64,000 nucleotides of DNA from Lewinellaceae bacterium (GTDB lineage: Bacteria; Bacteroidota; Bacteroidia; Chitinophagales; Saprospiraceae). Below, piece by piece: positions 32,217-41,128 of this stretch; within the stretch, counting starts at the first letter, position 1; each line of letters begins with the position of its first letter. The position numbers and the translations under genes were made by a program. Under the pieces are notes generated by a model. The model did no database searches. It saw only the letters and a list, made by a program, of their open reading frames with translations, and was not told the DNA's origin. The stretch covers positions 806,001 to 870,000 of the forward strand of contig JACJYD010000001.1 of assembly GCA_020636275.1 (NCBI GenBank), in the 5' to 3' direction.

Positions 32217-35200
32217 ATGAGTTTATCATCCATAAGCATTAGAAGGCCGGTACTGGCAACGGTCATGTCGATCGTGATCCTGTTGTTCGGGTTTATTGGC
32301 CTGGCCTTTTTGGGGATCCGGGAATATCCCAACGTCGATCCGCCCGTCATTACGGTGAGCACCAATTATACCGGCGCCAATGCCGATATTATCGAATCGC
32401 AGATCACCGAACCCCTGGAGGAAGCCATCAACGGGATTGCGGGGATACGGACCATGACCTCTGTGAGCCGCGACGGCCGGAGTACGATCACGGTCGAGTT
32501 CAACCTGGAGGTGAACCTGGAGACGGCAGCCAATGACGTGCGGGACAAGGTGTCGGGTGCACTGCGAAGCATCCCGCCGGACGCCGACCCGCCCATCGTG
32601 TCGAAGGCGGATGCCAGCGCCAGTCCGATCATTTTCCTCAATATTCAGAGCGACAAACGGTCCTTGCTGGAACTGACCGAGATCGCGGAGCGGGTGTTCA
32701 AGGAGCGATTGCAGACCATAGATGGGGTCAGTGAGATCCGGATCTGGGGGGAGAAAAAGTACGCCATGCGGATCTGGCTGGACCCCCAGAAGCTCGCGGC
32801 CTACCAGCTCACGCCGTTGGATGTGCGGAACGCCCTGCTGCGGGAAAACGTGGAATTGCCCTCCGGCAGCGTGGAGGGGCAATTTACGGAACTGACCGTG
32901 CGCACCTCCGGGCGATTGACTGACCCGCAGGAGTTCAACGATTTGATCCTCAAGGAGGAAGTGGGCAATGTGGTTCACCTGCGCGACGTGGGCTATGCCG
33001 AACTGGGGCCGGAAAACCTGCGGACGATGCTGAAACGGAACGGCGTGCCGATGGTGGGCAATGCCATCATTCCGCAGCCGGGCTCCAACCACGTGGAGAT
33101 CGCCGAAGAGTTTTACCGCCGCCTGGACCAGATCAAGAAAGACATTCCGGATGATATCCATCTGGGGATCGGCTTTGATACGACCACTTTCATTACGGAT
33201 TCGATTCGGGAGGTGGAACAGACCATTTTCCTGGCTTTCGGCCTGGTGGTGCTCATCATTTTCCTGTTTTTGCGCGACTGGCGCACCACCTTCATTCCGG
33301 TGGTGGTGATCCCCATTTCGCTGGTCGGGGCATTTTTCATCATGTATATCGCCAATTTCTCCATCAACGTGCTCACCATGCTGGGCATCGTATTGGCGAT
33401 CGGGTTGGTGGTCGACGACGCCATTGTGGTATTGGAAAATATTTACGCCAAAATTGAGAACGGGATGCCGCCGACCCAGGCGGCATTGGTCGGGATCAAG
33501 GAGATCTTTTTTGCGGTCATCGCGACGACGGTGGCCCTGGTGGCGGTGTTCATGCCCGTCATCTTTCTGCAGGGCCTGACGGGGCGCCTGTTCCGGGAAT
33601 TCGGGATCGTATTGGCGGGGGCGGTGATCATCTCGTCGTTTGTCGCGCTGACCCTCACGCCCATGCTGGGTGCGCGCATTTTGAAAAAACGGGCCCGACA
33701 TCCTTTCTTTTACCGGATTACCGAGCCCTTCTTCGTGGGGATGACTACAGGTTACCGGAACGGATTGGCCTGGGTGATGCGGAATCGCTGGTCGGCCTGG
33801 GTGGTTATCGTCGTATCGCTGGGGATCATCTATTCCCTGGGCCGGACCTTGCCCAGCGAATTGTCCCCGCTGGAAGACCGAAGCCGCCTGCGTTTTATTT
33901 CGGCTGCACCGGAGGGCGCGACCTTCGAGTATATGGACGCCTACATGGGGCAATTGCTCAACCTGGTCGAGCGGGAGATCCCGGAATCGGAGGGCATCGT
34001 ATCGGTTACGTCGCCCGGCTTTGGGGCTTCGTCGTCGGTCAATTCCGGTTTCATGTTTGCGATCCTGACCCCGCCGGACCAGCGGAAGCGTAGCCAGCAG
34101 GAAATTCTGGACGATATAACGCCCAAAGTGCAGGCGCTGACCGGCGCGCGCACCTTTGTGACCCAGGAGCAGTCGATCGGCGACCGCCGGGGAGGGCTAC
34201 CGGTGCAGTACGTCATTCAGGCGCCCAATTTTGAGAAGTTGAAAGAAATACTGCCGAAGTTCCTGGAAGAAGCGCGGAAGGAACCCACGTTCAGTTTTGT
34301 GGACGTAGACCTGAAGTTCAATAAACCGGAGATCCAGCTCCAGATCGACCGGCAGAAGGCCCAGGACCTGGGTGTGTCGATGCTGGATGTGGCCCAGACC
34401 CTCCAACTGGGATTGAGCGGGCAGCGGTTTGGGTATTTCATCATGAACGGGAAACAATACCAGATCATCGGCCAGATCGAGCGCGGTTTGCGCAGCGAGC
34501 CGGTCGACTTGCGGTCGCTCTACGTGCGGAACCGCCGGGGCGAGATGGTACAGTTGGATAACCTCATTCGCCTCAAAGAACAGACGAATCCGCCTAGCCT
34601 ATACCGCTACAACCGGTTCGTGTCGGCCACGGTGTCGGCGGGCCTGGCCAAAGGCAAGACGATCGGGGAGGGCATCCAGGCCATGGACGTCATTGGAAAG
34701 CGGGTGCTGGACGATTCCTTCCTGACCTCCCTGGCAGGGGCGTCGAAGGATTTCATGGAGAGTTCCTCCAGTCTGGAATTTGCATTTTTGCTGGCGCTGG
34801 TCCTTATCTATCTGGTGCTGGCTGCACAGTTTGAGAGTTTCCGCGATCCCTTGATCATTCTCTTTACCGTGCCGATGGCCCTGGCCGGCGCGGTGTTGAG
34901 CCTTTGGTATTTTGGTGAAACGCTCAATATTTTCAGCCAGATCGGTATTATCATGCTGATCGGGTTGGTGACCAAGAACGGGATCCTCATTGTGGAGTTT
35001 GCCAATCAGCGGAAGGCCCAGGGGCTGTCGCGGCTGGATGCCATTCTCGACGCATCGGCGGCCCGTTTGCGTCCCATTTTGATGACCAGCTTTTCGACCG
35101 TGCTCGGCACTTTGCCCATCGCGCTGGCCCTGGGCGCCGGTTCGGAAAGCCGGGTATCGATGGGGGTCGCCATCATTGGGGGCTTGATCTTTTCGAGTAT

Positions 35201-35300
35201 TCTCACCCTTTTTGTCGTGCCTGTTATCTATACCTATTTGTCTTCGAAAAAGGCCAACGTGGTGGATGTGGAGGCGATTTTGGAAAAGGGATCGGAATAG
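32217..35300 (+). CDS. RND efflux pump permease (AcrB/HAE1 type)
   Basis: A 1027-aa inner-membrane proton antiporter of normal family length. It starts LSSISIRRPVLATVMSIVIL (TM1). TM4 carries the proton-relay pair in GLVVDDAIVVLENIYAKIE and TM10 has LVTKNGILIVEFANQ. Two large periplasmic loops are present, with the porter motif FNLEVNLETAANDVRDKV. It follows the adaptor gene by 33 bp. The small-molecule HAE1 class fits best, rather than the metal-ion class; specificity cannot be read from sequence. Confidence 0.95.
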   Translation: MSLSSISIRRPVLATVMSIVILLFGFIGLAFLGIREYPNVDPPVITVSTNYTGANADIIESQITEPLEEAINGIAGIRTMTSVSRDGRSTITVEFNLEVNLETAANDVRDKVSGALRSIPPDADPPIVSKADASASPIIFLNIQSDKRSLLELTEIAERVFKERLQTIDGVSEIRIWGEKKYAMRIWLDPQKLAAYQLTPLDVRNALLRENVELPSGSVEGQFTELTVRTSGRLTDPQEFNDLILKEEVGNVVHLRDVGYAELGPENLRTMLKRNGVPMVGNAIIPQPGSNHVEIAEEFYRRLDQIKKDIPDDIHLGIGFDTTTFITDSIREVEQTIFLAFGLVVLIIFLFLRDWRTTFIPVVVIPISLVGAFFIMYIANFSINVLTMLGIVLAIGLVVDDAIVVLENIYAKIENGMPPTQAALVGIKEIFFAVIATTVALVAVFMPVIFLQGLTGRLFREFGIVLAGAVIISSFVALTLTPMLGARILKKRARHPFFYRITEPFFVGMTTGYRNGLAWVMRNRWSAWVVIVVSLGIIYSLGRTLPSELSPLEDRSRLRFISAAPEGATFEYMDAYMGQLLNLVEREIPESEGIVSVTSPGFGASSSVNSGFMFAILTPPDQRKRSQQEILDDITPKVQALTGARTFVTQEQSIGDRRGGLPVQYVIQAPNFEKLKEILPKFLEEARKEPTFSFVDVDLKFNKPEIQLQIDRQKAQDLGVSMLDVAQTLQLGLSGQRFGYFIMNGKQYQIIGQIERGLRSEPVDLRSLYVRNRRGEMVQLDNLIRLKEQTNPPSLYRYNRFVSATVSAGLAKGKTIGEGIQAMDVIGKRVLDDSFLTSLAGASKDFMESSSSLEFAFLLALVLIYLVLAAQFESFRDPLIILFTVPMALAGAVLSLWYFGETLNIFSQIGIIMLIGLVTKNGILIVEFANQRKAQGLSRLDAILDASAARLRPILMTSFSTVLGTLPIALALGAGSESRVSMGVAIIGGLIFSSILTLFVVPVIYTYLSSKKANVVDVEAILEKGSE

Positions 35301-35321
35301 GGGTTCAATTTTTCGCTTCAG

Positions 35322-35340
35322 CCGGGTGACTTTTACCCGG
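35322..35340 (+). terminator. Weak candidate terminator after the RND pump
   Basis: CCGGGT (35322-35327) / ACCCGG (35335-35340), 7-nt loop, followed by a loosely T-rich stretch (GATGCTGTCTTTTCT). Position fits, but the stem is short. Confidence 0.35.
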
Positions 35341-35368
35341 GATGCTGTCTTTTCTACAAAAAAAACCT

Positions 35369-35476
35369 ATGCGTATTAATGGAGAAAGGCTGAGTTTTTT
35401 CTATCTGATGGGCGTACTGATCATCGGATTGATGATAATCATTGGCTTGCTGATCAGAATGTGGTTAGGGAATTAA
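35369..35476 (+). CDS. Possible 35-aa single-span membrane protein
   Basis: ATG at 35369 gives 35 codons ending in TAA. The product is MRINGERLSF followed by about 20 hydrophobic residues (FYLMGVLIIGLMIIIGLL) and IRMWLGN, a clean single membrane span with a positive end. It lies between the RND pump and the convergent DedA gene, overlapping the DedA stop by 4 bp. Similar tiny proteins occur beside RND pumps (AcrZ-like) in other bacteria, but no sequence likeness is claimed. Could be chance. Confidence 0.4.
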   Translation: MRINGERLSFFYLMGVLIIGLMIIIGLLIRMWLGN

Positions 35477-36168
35477 TCCTGGTCGCTACGCCCGTTCCGG
35501 CGCAACCACCGGGTTCGTGGATAAGGGCGTTTGGCGAACATGGTCCGGGTGCGCATCCAGATGACATCCCAGAGCAATGGACCCAGGGTAAGGACCCAGA
35601 GTAAGAGATAGATGAGCAGGAAATTTTCCTGCACCCATTGGATATCCCCGAAGAAATAGCCGCCCAGGGTTAGGGGGAGCGTCCATGCCATGCCTCCGAT
35701 TAGGGTAAAGAGGAAGAAGGACCGGAAATTCATCCGGCCGATCCCTGCGACGAAGGGGACCATTGTGCGGATGATGGGGATGAAACGTCCCAGTACCAGT
35801 GCTCTCCCACCGTATTTTTCGTAGTATTTATTGGTTCGAAGGATGTGGCTCCTCCGGATGAGCCGGATCTTTTTGGCGTGGACCAGTTGGTCGCCCAGGT
35901 ATTTGCCGATAAAGTAGTTGGACAGGTTGCCCAGCACGGCTGCGGACAGGAGGAGAGGGGCGGCGTACCAGATCTCCAGTTTGCCGGAAGCGGCCAGAAT
36001 ACCTGCGGAAAAGAGCAGTCCGTCGCCTGGAAGGAAAGGCGTTACGACCAGGCCGGTTTCGCAGAAAATGATCAGAAAGAGGAACAGGTAAGTGAAAGCG
36101 CCATATCGTTCCACCAGGCTGAACAGCACCTCATTTGTCTCGAAAAATATGGCAAAAATGTCTTCCAT
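35473..36168 (-). CDS. DedA family (VTT domain) membrane protein
   Basis: A 231-aa inner-membrane protein of the DedA/SNARE-associated family; studied members flip undecaprenyl phosphate or phospholipids across the membrane. Family motifs: PFLPGDGLLFSAGILAASG (about 42-60) and the basic GRFIPIIRTMVPFVAGIGRM (about 128-147). Five or six hydrophobic segments. The C-terminus is arginine-rich. The gene is alone on this strand, with an approximate -7 box (TAATTTTC) upstream at about 36213. Confidence 0.92.
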   Translation of the reverse strand: MEDIFAIFFETNEVLFSLVERYGAFTYLFLFLIIFCETGLVVTPFLPGDGLLFSAGILAASGKLEIWYAAPLLLSAAVLGNLSNYFIGKYLGDQLVHAKKIRLIRRSHILRTNKYYEKYGGRALVLGRFIPIIRTMVPFVAGIGRMNFRSFFLFTLIGGMAWTLPLTLGGYFFGDIQWVQENFLLIYLLLWVLTLGPLLWDVIWMRTRTMFAKRPYPRTRWLRRNGRSDQD

Positions 36169-36280
36169 TTGGTTTGAAAAAGCATGTGACCTTTCGGGAA
36201 AATTAGGTCTTTAAGCAGAATTTTTTCAGATCTAAGAGGGGATTGGGTGGAATTTTCCTGAAAATTTACCAGATTCCTCT

Positions 36281-36288
36281 TAAATTTG
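36281..36288 (+). promoter_or_regulatory. Candidate -7 box for the small lipoprotein
   Basis: TAAATTTG fits TAnnTTTG, 35 bp before the ATG at 36324. A second near-match, TAACATTTG, lies at 36299-36307. No clear TTTG -33 partner. Confidence 0.35.
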
Positions 36289-36323
36289 TTAAAATTTTTA
36301 ACATTTGTATTCAAAAAAGGACT

Positions 36324-36539
36324 ATGAAAAAGGTATCAGTAATTTTCGCCATGTTGGCGATGGTTTTCGCGGTAACATTTACGGCTTGCCGCAACACGGG
36401 CACGGAAGCAACGGAAGAAGCAACCGAGCAACCGGCAGATCAAGCCGCTCCTGCTGAACAGGCTGCACCTGCTGAAGAATCCACCCCGGTCGATGCAGAT
36501 CAACCTGCAGAAGGTGGAGAAACATCGGAAGAGCAGTAA
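36324..36539 (+). CDS. Small acidic lipoprotein
   Basis: A 71-aa protein. Signal peptide MKKVSVIFAMLAMVFAVTFTAC ends at a lipobox cysteine (Cys22). The mature part is low-complexity, repeating EEATEQPADQAAPAEQAAPA-like units, with no aromatic residues and very acidic. The ATG at 36324 is chosen for the signal peptide. It lies between the divergent DedA gene and a convergent sigma factor and ends at a bidirectional terminator. Function unknown; an unstructured surface or periplasmic spacer is the likely form. Confidence 0.8.
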   Translation: MKKVSVIFAMLAMVFAVTFTACRNTGTEATEEATEQPADQAAPAEQAAPAEESTPVDADQPAEGGETSEEQ

Positions 36540-36560
36540 TTTTCCGCTGGAAGCCATGAA

Positions 36561-36593
36561 AAAAGGGCGTTGGGGAAACCCGACGCCCTTTTT
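36561..36593. terminator. Bidirectional intrinsic terminator
   Basis: Stem GGGCGT-GGG / CCC-ACGCCC with a GAAA loop (36565-36588), A-run on the left and T-run on the right. It serves both the lipoprotein gene and the convergent sigma-factor gene, whose stop is at 36596. Confidence 0.88.
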
Positions 36594-36595
36594 CT

Positions 36596-37165
36596 TTAAC
36601 AGCATTTTTTCGCCACCCGCTGGCGGGCCCGGGACAGGCGCATTTTGATCGCGGATTCGGTAAGCCCGTATTTGGCTTCCAGATGATGGATAGATTCCTT
36701 GTGGAAATATTTGTCGACGAGCAGTTCCCGGTCTTTTTCGGGGATCTCCTCGAGCACGGTAAGGACCTTCTGAAAAAGCACTTCGCGTTCCATAGACAGC
36801 TCTTGTTCTTCGGGGTCGTCCACGCTTTCGTCGGGAACGGTGGCGAAGTTGGCGGACTTGGACGTATTTTTCACATGGTTGATGAAGCGGTTGTGGGCGA
36901 TGCGGAACAGCCAGGCCGGGAAGAGGTCGGGGTTGCGCAATTCGTCGAGGTGCTCGGTGATCTTCAGAAAGACGTCTTGGGTGAGGTCGAGGGCAACATC
37001 CTGGTTTTTCGACAGGCTCAGGCAGTAGGTAAAGACCCGGTCGAAGTACCGGGTGTACAATTCGCTCAGCAGTTGCGGCTGATGATCTCGTTGGTAGGTC
37101 AAAACCAGTTGGGCGACCGGCATTTCACGCGGATTTTCCAGACTGGTCAGTGCGTTTGCAGACAT
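36596..37165 (-). CDS. ECF sigma factor
   Basis: A 189-aa sigma-70 family factor of the extracytoplasmic-function type: region 2 (LYTRYFDRVFTYCLSLSKNQ, then DLTQDVFLKI, about 37-70) and region 4 (YGLTESAIKMRLSRARQRVA, about 165-184). Linker region 3 is absent, as usual. The protein ends KKCC. No anti-sigma factor or TonB-dependent transducer is adjacent, so this is not a typical FecIR pair; control is probably by level or by a distant partner. A TACATTTG box 21 bp upstream of the ATG is a likely -7 element. Confidence 0.93.
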   Translation of the reverse strand: MSANALTSLENPREMPVAQLVLTYQRDHQPQLLSELYTRYFDRVFTYCLSLSKNQDVALDLTQDVFLKITEHLDELRNPDLFPAWLFRIAHNRFINHVKNTSKSANFATVPDESVDDPEEQELSMEREVLFQKVLTVLEEIPEKDRELLVDKYFHKESIHHLEAKYGLTESAIKMRLSRARQRVAKKCC

Positions 37166-37185
37166 TGAATCACAGAATTAGTGAG

Positions 37186-37193
37186 CAAATGTA
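37186..37193 (-). promoter_or_regulatory. Candidate -7 box for the ECF sigma gene
   Basis: Minus-strand TACATTTG exactly fits TAnnTTTG. Its distance implies a short leader of about 14 nt. The -33 motif is not clear. Confidence 0.4.
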
Positions 37194-37269
37194 AGTTGCT
37201 CCACCATTCTTTGACAGTGCGGGAAGGCGTATTTTAAAAAATACCGGGAAATGCGTATTTCTACGCAAA

Positions 37270-37914
37270 TTACGTATGGATCAAGCCCAGGCGGATGGCG
37301 TTCTTGACGAGTCCGGCCGTGTTTTTAACGCCCAGTTTCTCCAACAGGTTGCGGCGGTGGGTATCGACCGTCCGGATGCTAATGAACAGTCTTTCAGCGA
37401 TCTCTGCGTTTGAAAATTCTTCGGCGATGAGTTGCAGCACTTCGATCTCCCGTTTGGTAAGCGGCACCCCGGCTATTTTTTCCTTGATCTTTTTCCCCCC
37501 GCTCAGGTGATGCAACAGGGTTTGGGATACCTGCTGACTGAAATAGGTATTTCCGGAGGCCACCGACCGGATAGCAGCCACCATTTCGCGGCTGCCGGCG
37601 TCTTTGAGCAGGTAGCCCGAGGCGCCCGCTTCGAGCATTTTCAGGATATAACTACTCTCGGAATGCATGGAGAGGGCCAGGACCTTTATTTTGGGAAAGC
37701 GTTTGAGGATGCTTTCCGTAGCGTCGATGCCGTTGGTGGACCCCATGGATATATCCATCAGGATCAGGTCGGGTTGAAGCCGGGCCACCCGGGTATTGAG
37801 CTCTTCCTCACTGCCGGCTTCTCCGACTACCCGAATGTCTTCTTCGTTCTCGAGCAGGGAGATGATCCCGTCGCGGAAAATTTTATGATCGTCGGCGATG
37901 AATACAGTGATCAT
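37270..37914 (-). CDS. NarL/FixJ response regulator
   Basis: A 214-aa response regulator. Receiver domain with acidic pocket FIADDHKIF, phospho-Asp in DLILMDISMGS (Asp about 55) and the switch Lys in LLKDAGS. C-terminal LuxR-type HTH: LTKREIEVLQLIAEEFSNAE and the recognition helix ISIRTVDTHRRNL. It follows the histidine kinase gene by 3 bp on the same strand, so the two form one operon. Target genes unknown. Confidence 0.95.
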   Translation of the reverse strand: MITVFIADDHKIFRDGIISLLENEEDIRVVGEAGSEEELNTRVARLQPDLILMDISMGSTNGIDATESILKRFPKIKVLALSMHSESSYILKMLEAGASGYLLKDAGSREMVAAIRSVASGNTYFSQQVSQTLLHHLSGGKKIKEKIAGVPLTKREIEVLQLIAEEFSNAEIAERLFISIRTVDTHRRNLLEKLGVKNTAGLVKNAIRLGLIHT

Positions 37915-37917
37915 GGT

Positions 37918-38937
37918 TTATGGTTTGTAGGGAATATCGATCGCGGCCACCACGCCCCGTCCCGGTCTGGTGTCGAGCGAAAATGAGCCGCCCAGAAACT
38001 TGACGCGGGTCTGGACATTTCGCAGGCCAATCCCTTCCGAATGATTTTTTTTCATGGCTTCCCGGTCGAAACCGATCCCGTCGTCTTCCACCATCAACAA
38101 AATGCTGTCGGGGTGCTGGATGAGCTGAAGGGTAATGGTTTGAGCCCTGGCGTATTTCAAGGAGTTGTTGAGCAGTTCCTGGGCGATGCGGTACAAGCTC
38201 AGTTCGGTATTTGGATCGAGCCGCTTAAGGGGGCCGGAATGGAAAAAATGAACGTGGACCTGTCCCCCTTCGTCGGCCAGCTGGCAGAGGGTTTCGAGGG
38301 CTGAGACCAGTCCGAAATCGAGCAGAACGCTGGGCATCAGCGCATGCGACACGTTGCGGATCTCCTGGGAAATGGTGTGCAACAGCTCAGTGACATTCTC
38401 CACGCTTTTTTCCAGTTTGGGGTCGCCTTCCGGGATGCGGTGGTGGACATTCTCGATGTTCAGGCGCAGGGCGGAAAGCAAGGGGCCAATGCCGTCGTGG
38501 ATGTCTTTGGCCAGGCGGCGGCGTTCGGATTCCTGTCCTTCCAGCATGGCGTTCAGTGCGGCGGCCTCGACCCGTTTCATCAGGGTCAGGTCGTTGGTGG
38601 TGAGCAGCATGCCCTCGGCCAGCGGCCGTCCGCGGAAATTGAAGTACCGGTCGGTGAACGGCAGTTCGGTCAGGTCGAAAAAGAAGGATCCTTCTTCATA
38701 GACCTGAAGGATCTTATCCTGTAGCGGAGGAATATGGCCCAGCCACTTTACCATGGGCTTGGTGCGCAGCGCTTCCTTGTGCGATTCCAGGTCCAGGTGC
38801 GATAATGCCTGATCGTTGCACAACCCCACGTAGCCCTTCTCATCCATGGTGATGATCCCGAAAGGCGAACTGTTCAGGATCAAGTCCAACCATTCGCGAT
38901 CTTTGTGGGTCATTGTTCGTTCAACAGGCATCGGCAA
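37918..38937 (-). CDS. Cytosolic PAS sensor histidine kinase (HisKA_3)
   Basis: A 339-aa kinase without membrane segments. The N-terminal half is PAS-like (ILNSSPFGIITMDEKGYVGL, about 20-39). The phospho-acceptor His lies in ERRRLAKDIHDGIGPLLSA, the HisKA_3 motif of NarX-type kinases. The ATPase motifs are LYRIAQELLNNSLKYA, VEDDGIGF and GIGLRNVQTR. A soluble PAS kinase senses an internal signal such as redox state. Alternative starts lie at codons 3 and 9. It is co-transcribed with the regulator just downstream. Confidence 0.93.
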   Translation of the reverse strand: MPMPVERTMTHKDREWLDLILNSSPFGIITMDEKGYVGLCNDQALSHLDLESHKEALRTKPMVKWLGHIPPLQDKILQVYEEGSFFFDLTELPFTDRYFNFRGRPLAEGMLLTTNDLTLMKRVEAAALNAMLEGQESERRRLAKDIHDGIGPLLSALRLNIENVHHRIPEGDPKLEKSVENVTELLHTISQEIRNVSHALMPSVLLDFGLVSALETLCQLADEGGQVHVHFFHSGPLKRLDPNTELSLYRIAQELLNNSLKYARAQTITLQLIQHPDSILLMVEDDGIGFDREAMKKNHSEGIGLRNVQTRVKFLGGSFSLDTRPGRGVVAAIDIPYKP

Positions 38938-38961
38938 TTCCTTTTTTTATAGACAGGGTTT

Positions 38962-38997
38962 TAACTTTGGGTCACATGGCTTTTTGTTTAACATTTG
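38962..38997 (+). promoter_or_regulatory. Candidate promoter for the ABC importer operon
   Basis: TAACTTTG (38962-38969) exactly fits TAnnTTTG. Its TTTG also lies 19 bp before TAACATTTG (38989-38997), a near-match with one extra base, giving a TTTG-N19-TA spacing. Either could start transcription 55-90 bp before the substrate-binding protein gene. Confidence 0.35.
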
Positions 38998-39059
38998 GAA
39001 GTCACTTTGCGTTCTTTGAAAGGGTTTGGAATATTTTCCGGACCCTCAAAACTGGTCTT

Positions 39060-40274
39060 ATGAGATATTTCCTCCTTTGTATTCCCTTCTTTCTGCAGGC
39101 TTGCAGTTCTCCTTCCCCGGCGCCGGCGCCCGATCCGGCCGCGTTATCGTGGGAGGAGGTCGAGCAGCAAGCCAAGGGAGGCGCCGTACAGATGATGATG
39201 TGGCAGGGCGATCCCCTGATCAATGCCTATATGAATGATTATGTGGTTCCGGCAGTGGCGGACCGGTACGGCATCGATTTGCATATTGCGGGTGGACAGG
39301 GAAATATCATCGTTCAGCAACTGATGGCGGAGATGCAGGCCGGCAAAACGGATAGCGAGCTCGATCTGCTTTGGATCAACGGGGAGACCTTTTACCAATT
39401 GCGCCAGATCGATGGTTTATACGGTCCCTGGACGGAGGCCTTGCCCAACGGGCAGTATGTCGATTGGAAAAACCCGTTTATCGCCCGCGATTTTCAGCAG
39501 CCGGTGCAAGGGTTTGAATGTCCGTGGGGCAATGTCCAAATGGCTATCATTTACAACAGCGCGGCAGTGCCGGAGCCGCCCCGCGACCGGGAGGCCCTGG
39601 CCGGATGGGTCAAAGCCCACCCGGGGCGATTTACCTGGGATATGCATTTTACGGGACTGACCTTTCTGAAATCCTTGCTGATCGATATCGCCGGTGGGCA
39701 GGAAGCGCTGAGCGGGCCTTTTGACGAGGAGAAGTACCGGATGTACAGCGAGCGGCTATGGACCTACGTGCGGGAGATCCGGCCGTATTTGTGGAAAGAA
39801 GGGAAGACCTTTCCCGAGGCGGTGGCGCCGATGCATCAGCTGTTTGCAAGCGGGGAATTGTGGTTTACGATGAGCAACAACGACAGCGAAGTCGACAACA
39901 AGGTATTGCAGGGACTTTTCCCGGAAACCACCCGGGCCTATGTATGGGAGAGCGGAACGATCCAGAACAGTCACTACCTGGGCATTCCGCGCCTGTCGGC
40001 GAATAAGGCGGGAGCGATGGTAGTGGCCAATTTCCTGCTCTCGCCCGAGGCGCAATACCGCAAACAGGATCCGCAGGTTTGGGGCGACGGCACCGTGCTC
40101 GCTCTGGACCGGTTGCCGGAGGAATGGCAGCAGCGGTTCCGGGAATTGCCCGGGCGGAAGTACGCGCCCCGCCGGGAGGAGATGCAGCAGCGTGCCCTGC
40201 CGGAGCTGGCGCCGGAGTACATGATCCGCCTGGCGGATGATTTTCGGAAAAAGATCGTAGAGGGAAGCGAATGA
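39060..40274 (+). CDS. YnjB-like ABC transporter substrate-binding lipoprotein
   Basis: A 404-aa protein. MRYFLLCIPFFLQAC is a lipoprotein signal (Cys15), so it would be tethered in the outer periplasm. The mature part reads as a class II binding protein: MMMWQGDPLINAYMNDYVVP, later LDLLWINGETFYQLRQ and FECPWGNVQMAIIYNS. These closely recall E. coli YnjB, whose substrate is not firmly known (thiamine-like or metal compounds have been proposed). The ATG at 39060 is chosen over longer in-frame starts because it gives the lipobox. The stop overlaps the first permease start (ATGA), so translation is coupled. Confidence 0.85.
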   Translation: MRYFLLCIPFFLQACSSPSPAPAPDPAALSWEEVEQQAKGGAVQMMMWQGDPLINAYMNDYVVPAVADRYGIDLHIAGGQGNIIVQQLMAEMQAGKTDSELDLLWINGETFYQLRQIDGLYGPWTEALPNGQYVDWKNPFIARDFQQPVQGFECPWGNVQMAIIYNSAAVPEPPRDREALAGWVKAHPGRFTWDMHFTGLTFLKSLLIDIAGGQEALSGPFDEEKYRMYSERLWTYVREIRPYLWKEGKTFPEAVAPMHQLFASGELWFTMSNNDSEVDNKVLQGLFPETTRAYVWESGTIQNSHYLGIPRLSANKAGAMVVANFLLSPEAQYRKQDPQVWGDGTVLALDRLPEEWQQRFRELPGRKYAPRREEMQQRALPELAPEYMIRLADDFRKKIVEGSE

Positions 40275-41125
40275 AACGGATTTGGCAACTGCTTTCGTGG
40301 GCGGTATTCCTGGCCTTGGCGGTTCTGCCGCTGCTGGCGGGCTGGGGATATGCCGGGGCCTACAGCCTTGGGTTGACCGGTTTGCTCAGCAAGGGATTTA
40401 CCTGGGGGTATTGGCAGGCCGTGTTGGCCGATCCGGCTTTTTGGCGGTCCCTGGGTTTCAGTGTGTATGTGTCGGTGGCATCGATCACGTTGGCCACCGG
40501 TATGGCCCTGGCTGCCGTGCTGGCCTGGCGTCGCGAATTGCACCGCGGTTGGCTCTCCTACGCCGTCTACCTTCCCCTGACCCTGCCTGCCCTGGTGGTG
40601 GGCTTTGCGATGTTCCAGCTTTTGGCGAAAGGTGGATTGTTGTCGCGCATCAGTTTTCATATCGGCCTGACGGACAGTCTGGTCGCCTTTCCGGACTGGG
40701 TAAACGATCCGTACGGGATCGGCATCATCGTGGCCCATACGTGGATGGCCGTTCCATTTTTTATGTTGATGTTTTTCAATCTGTTCCAATCGGAGGGACT
40801 CGCCTTGCTCGGGCAAGTAGCCCGCTCCCTGGGCGCTGCCGGGCGGCAGGTGGCGTGGAAGGTATACGTGCCGGTATTGCTGCGGCGGGCTTACCCGCTT
40901 TTGGTTTTGTATGGCCTTTTTGTATTCGGGTCGTATGAGGCGCCGTTGTTGCTGGGCGCCCAATCGCCCCAGATGATCAGTGTGCTGGCCATCCGGAAGC
41001 TGCAGCGGTTCAATTTGATGGAGGTGCCCCAGGCATATGCGGTTAGTGTGTTTTTTGTAGTGGTGGTGATCGGGTTTCTGGTGTTGATGCGAAGAAGAGG
41101 GGCGGCGGCGTCTCTAAAAATTTAA
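40271..41125 (+). CDS. ABC importer permease, first half of YnjC
   Basis: A 284-aa inner-membrane permease with about six hydrophobic segments and an EAA-type loop, ARSLGAAGRQVAWKVYVPVL (about 180-199), that would contact the ATPase. It corresponds to the N-terminal half of YnjC, which in E. coli is a single fused protein. The start overlaps the binding-protein stop by 4 bp. Confidence 0.85.
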   Translation: MKRIWQLLSWAVFLALAVLPLLAGWGYAGAYSLGLTGLLSKGFTWGYWQAVLADPAFWRSLGFSVYVSVASITLATGMALAAVLAWRRELHRGWLSYAVYLPLTLPALVVGFAMFQLLAKGGLLSRISFHIGLTDSLVAFPDWVNDPYGIGIIVAHTWMAVPFFMLMFFNLFQSEGLALLGQVARSLGAAGRQVAWKVYVPVLLRRAYPLLVLYGLFVFGSYEAPLLLGAQSPQMISVLAIRKLQRFNLMEVPQAYAVSVFFVVVVIGFLVLMRRRGAAASLKI

Positions 41126-41128
41126 GGA

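Noticed and set aside
38937..39060. TPP riboswitch upstream of the YnjB-like importer
   Set aside because: No THI-box consensus (CUGAGA, then ACCUGAUCUGG-like) can be seen in the 120-bp gap.
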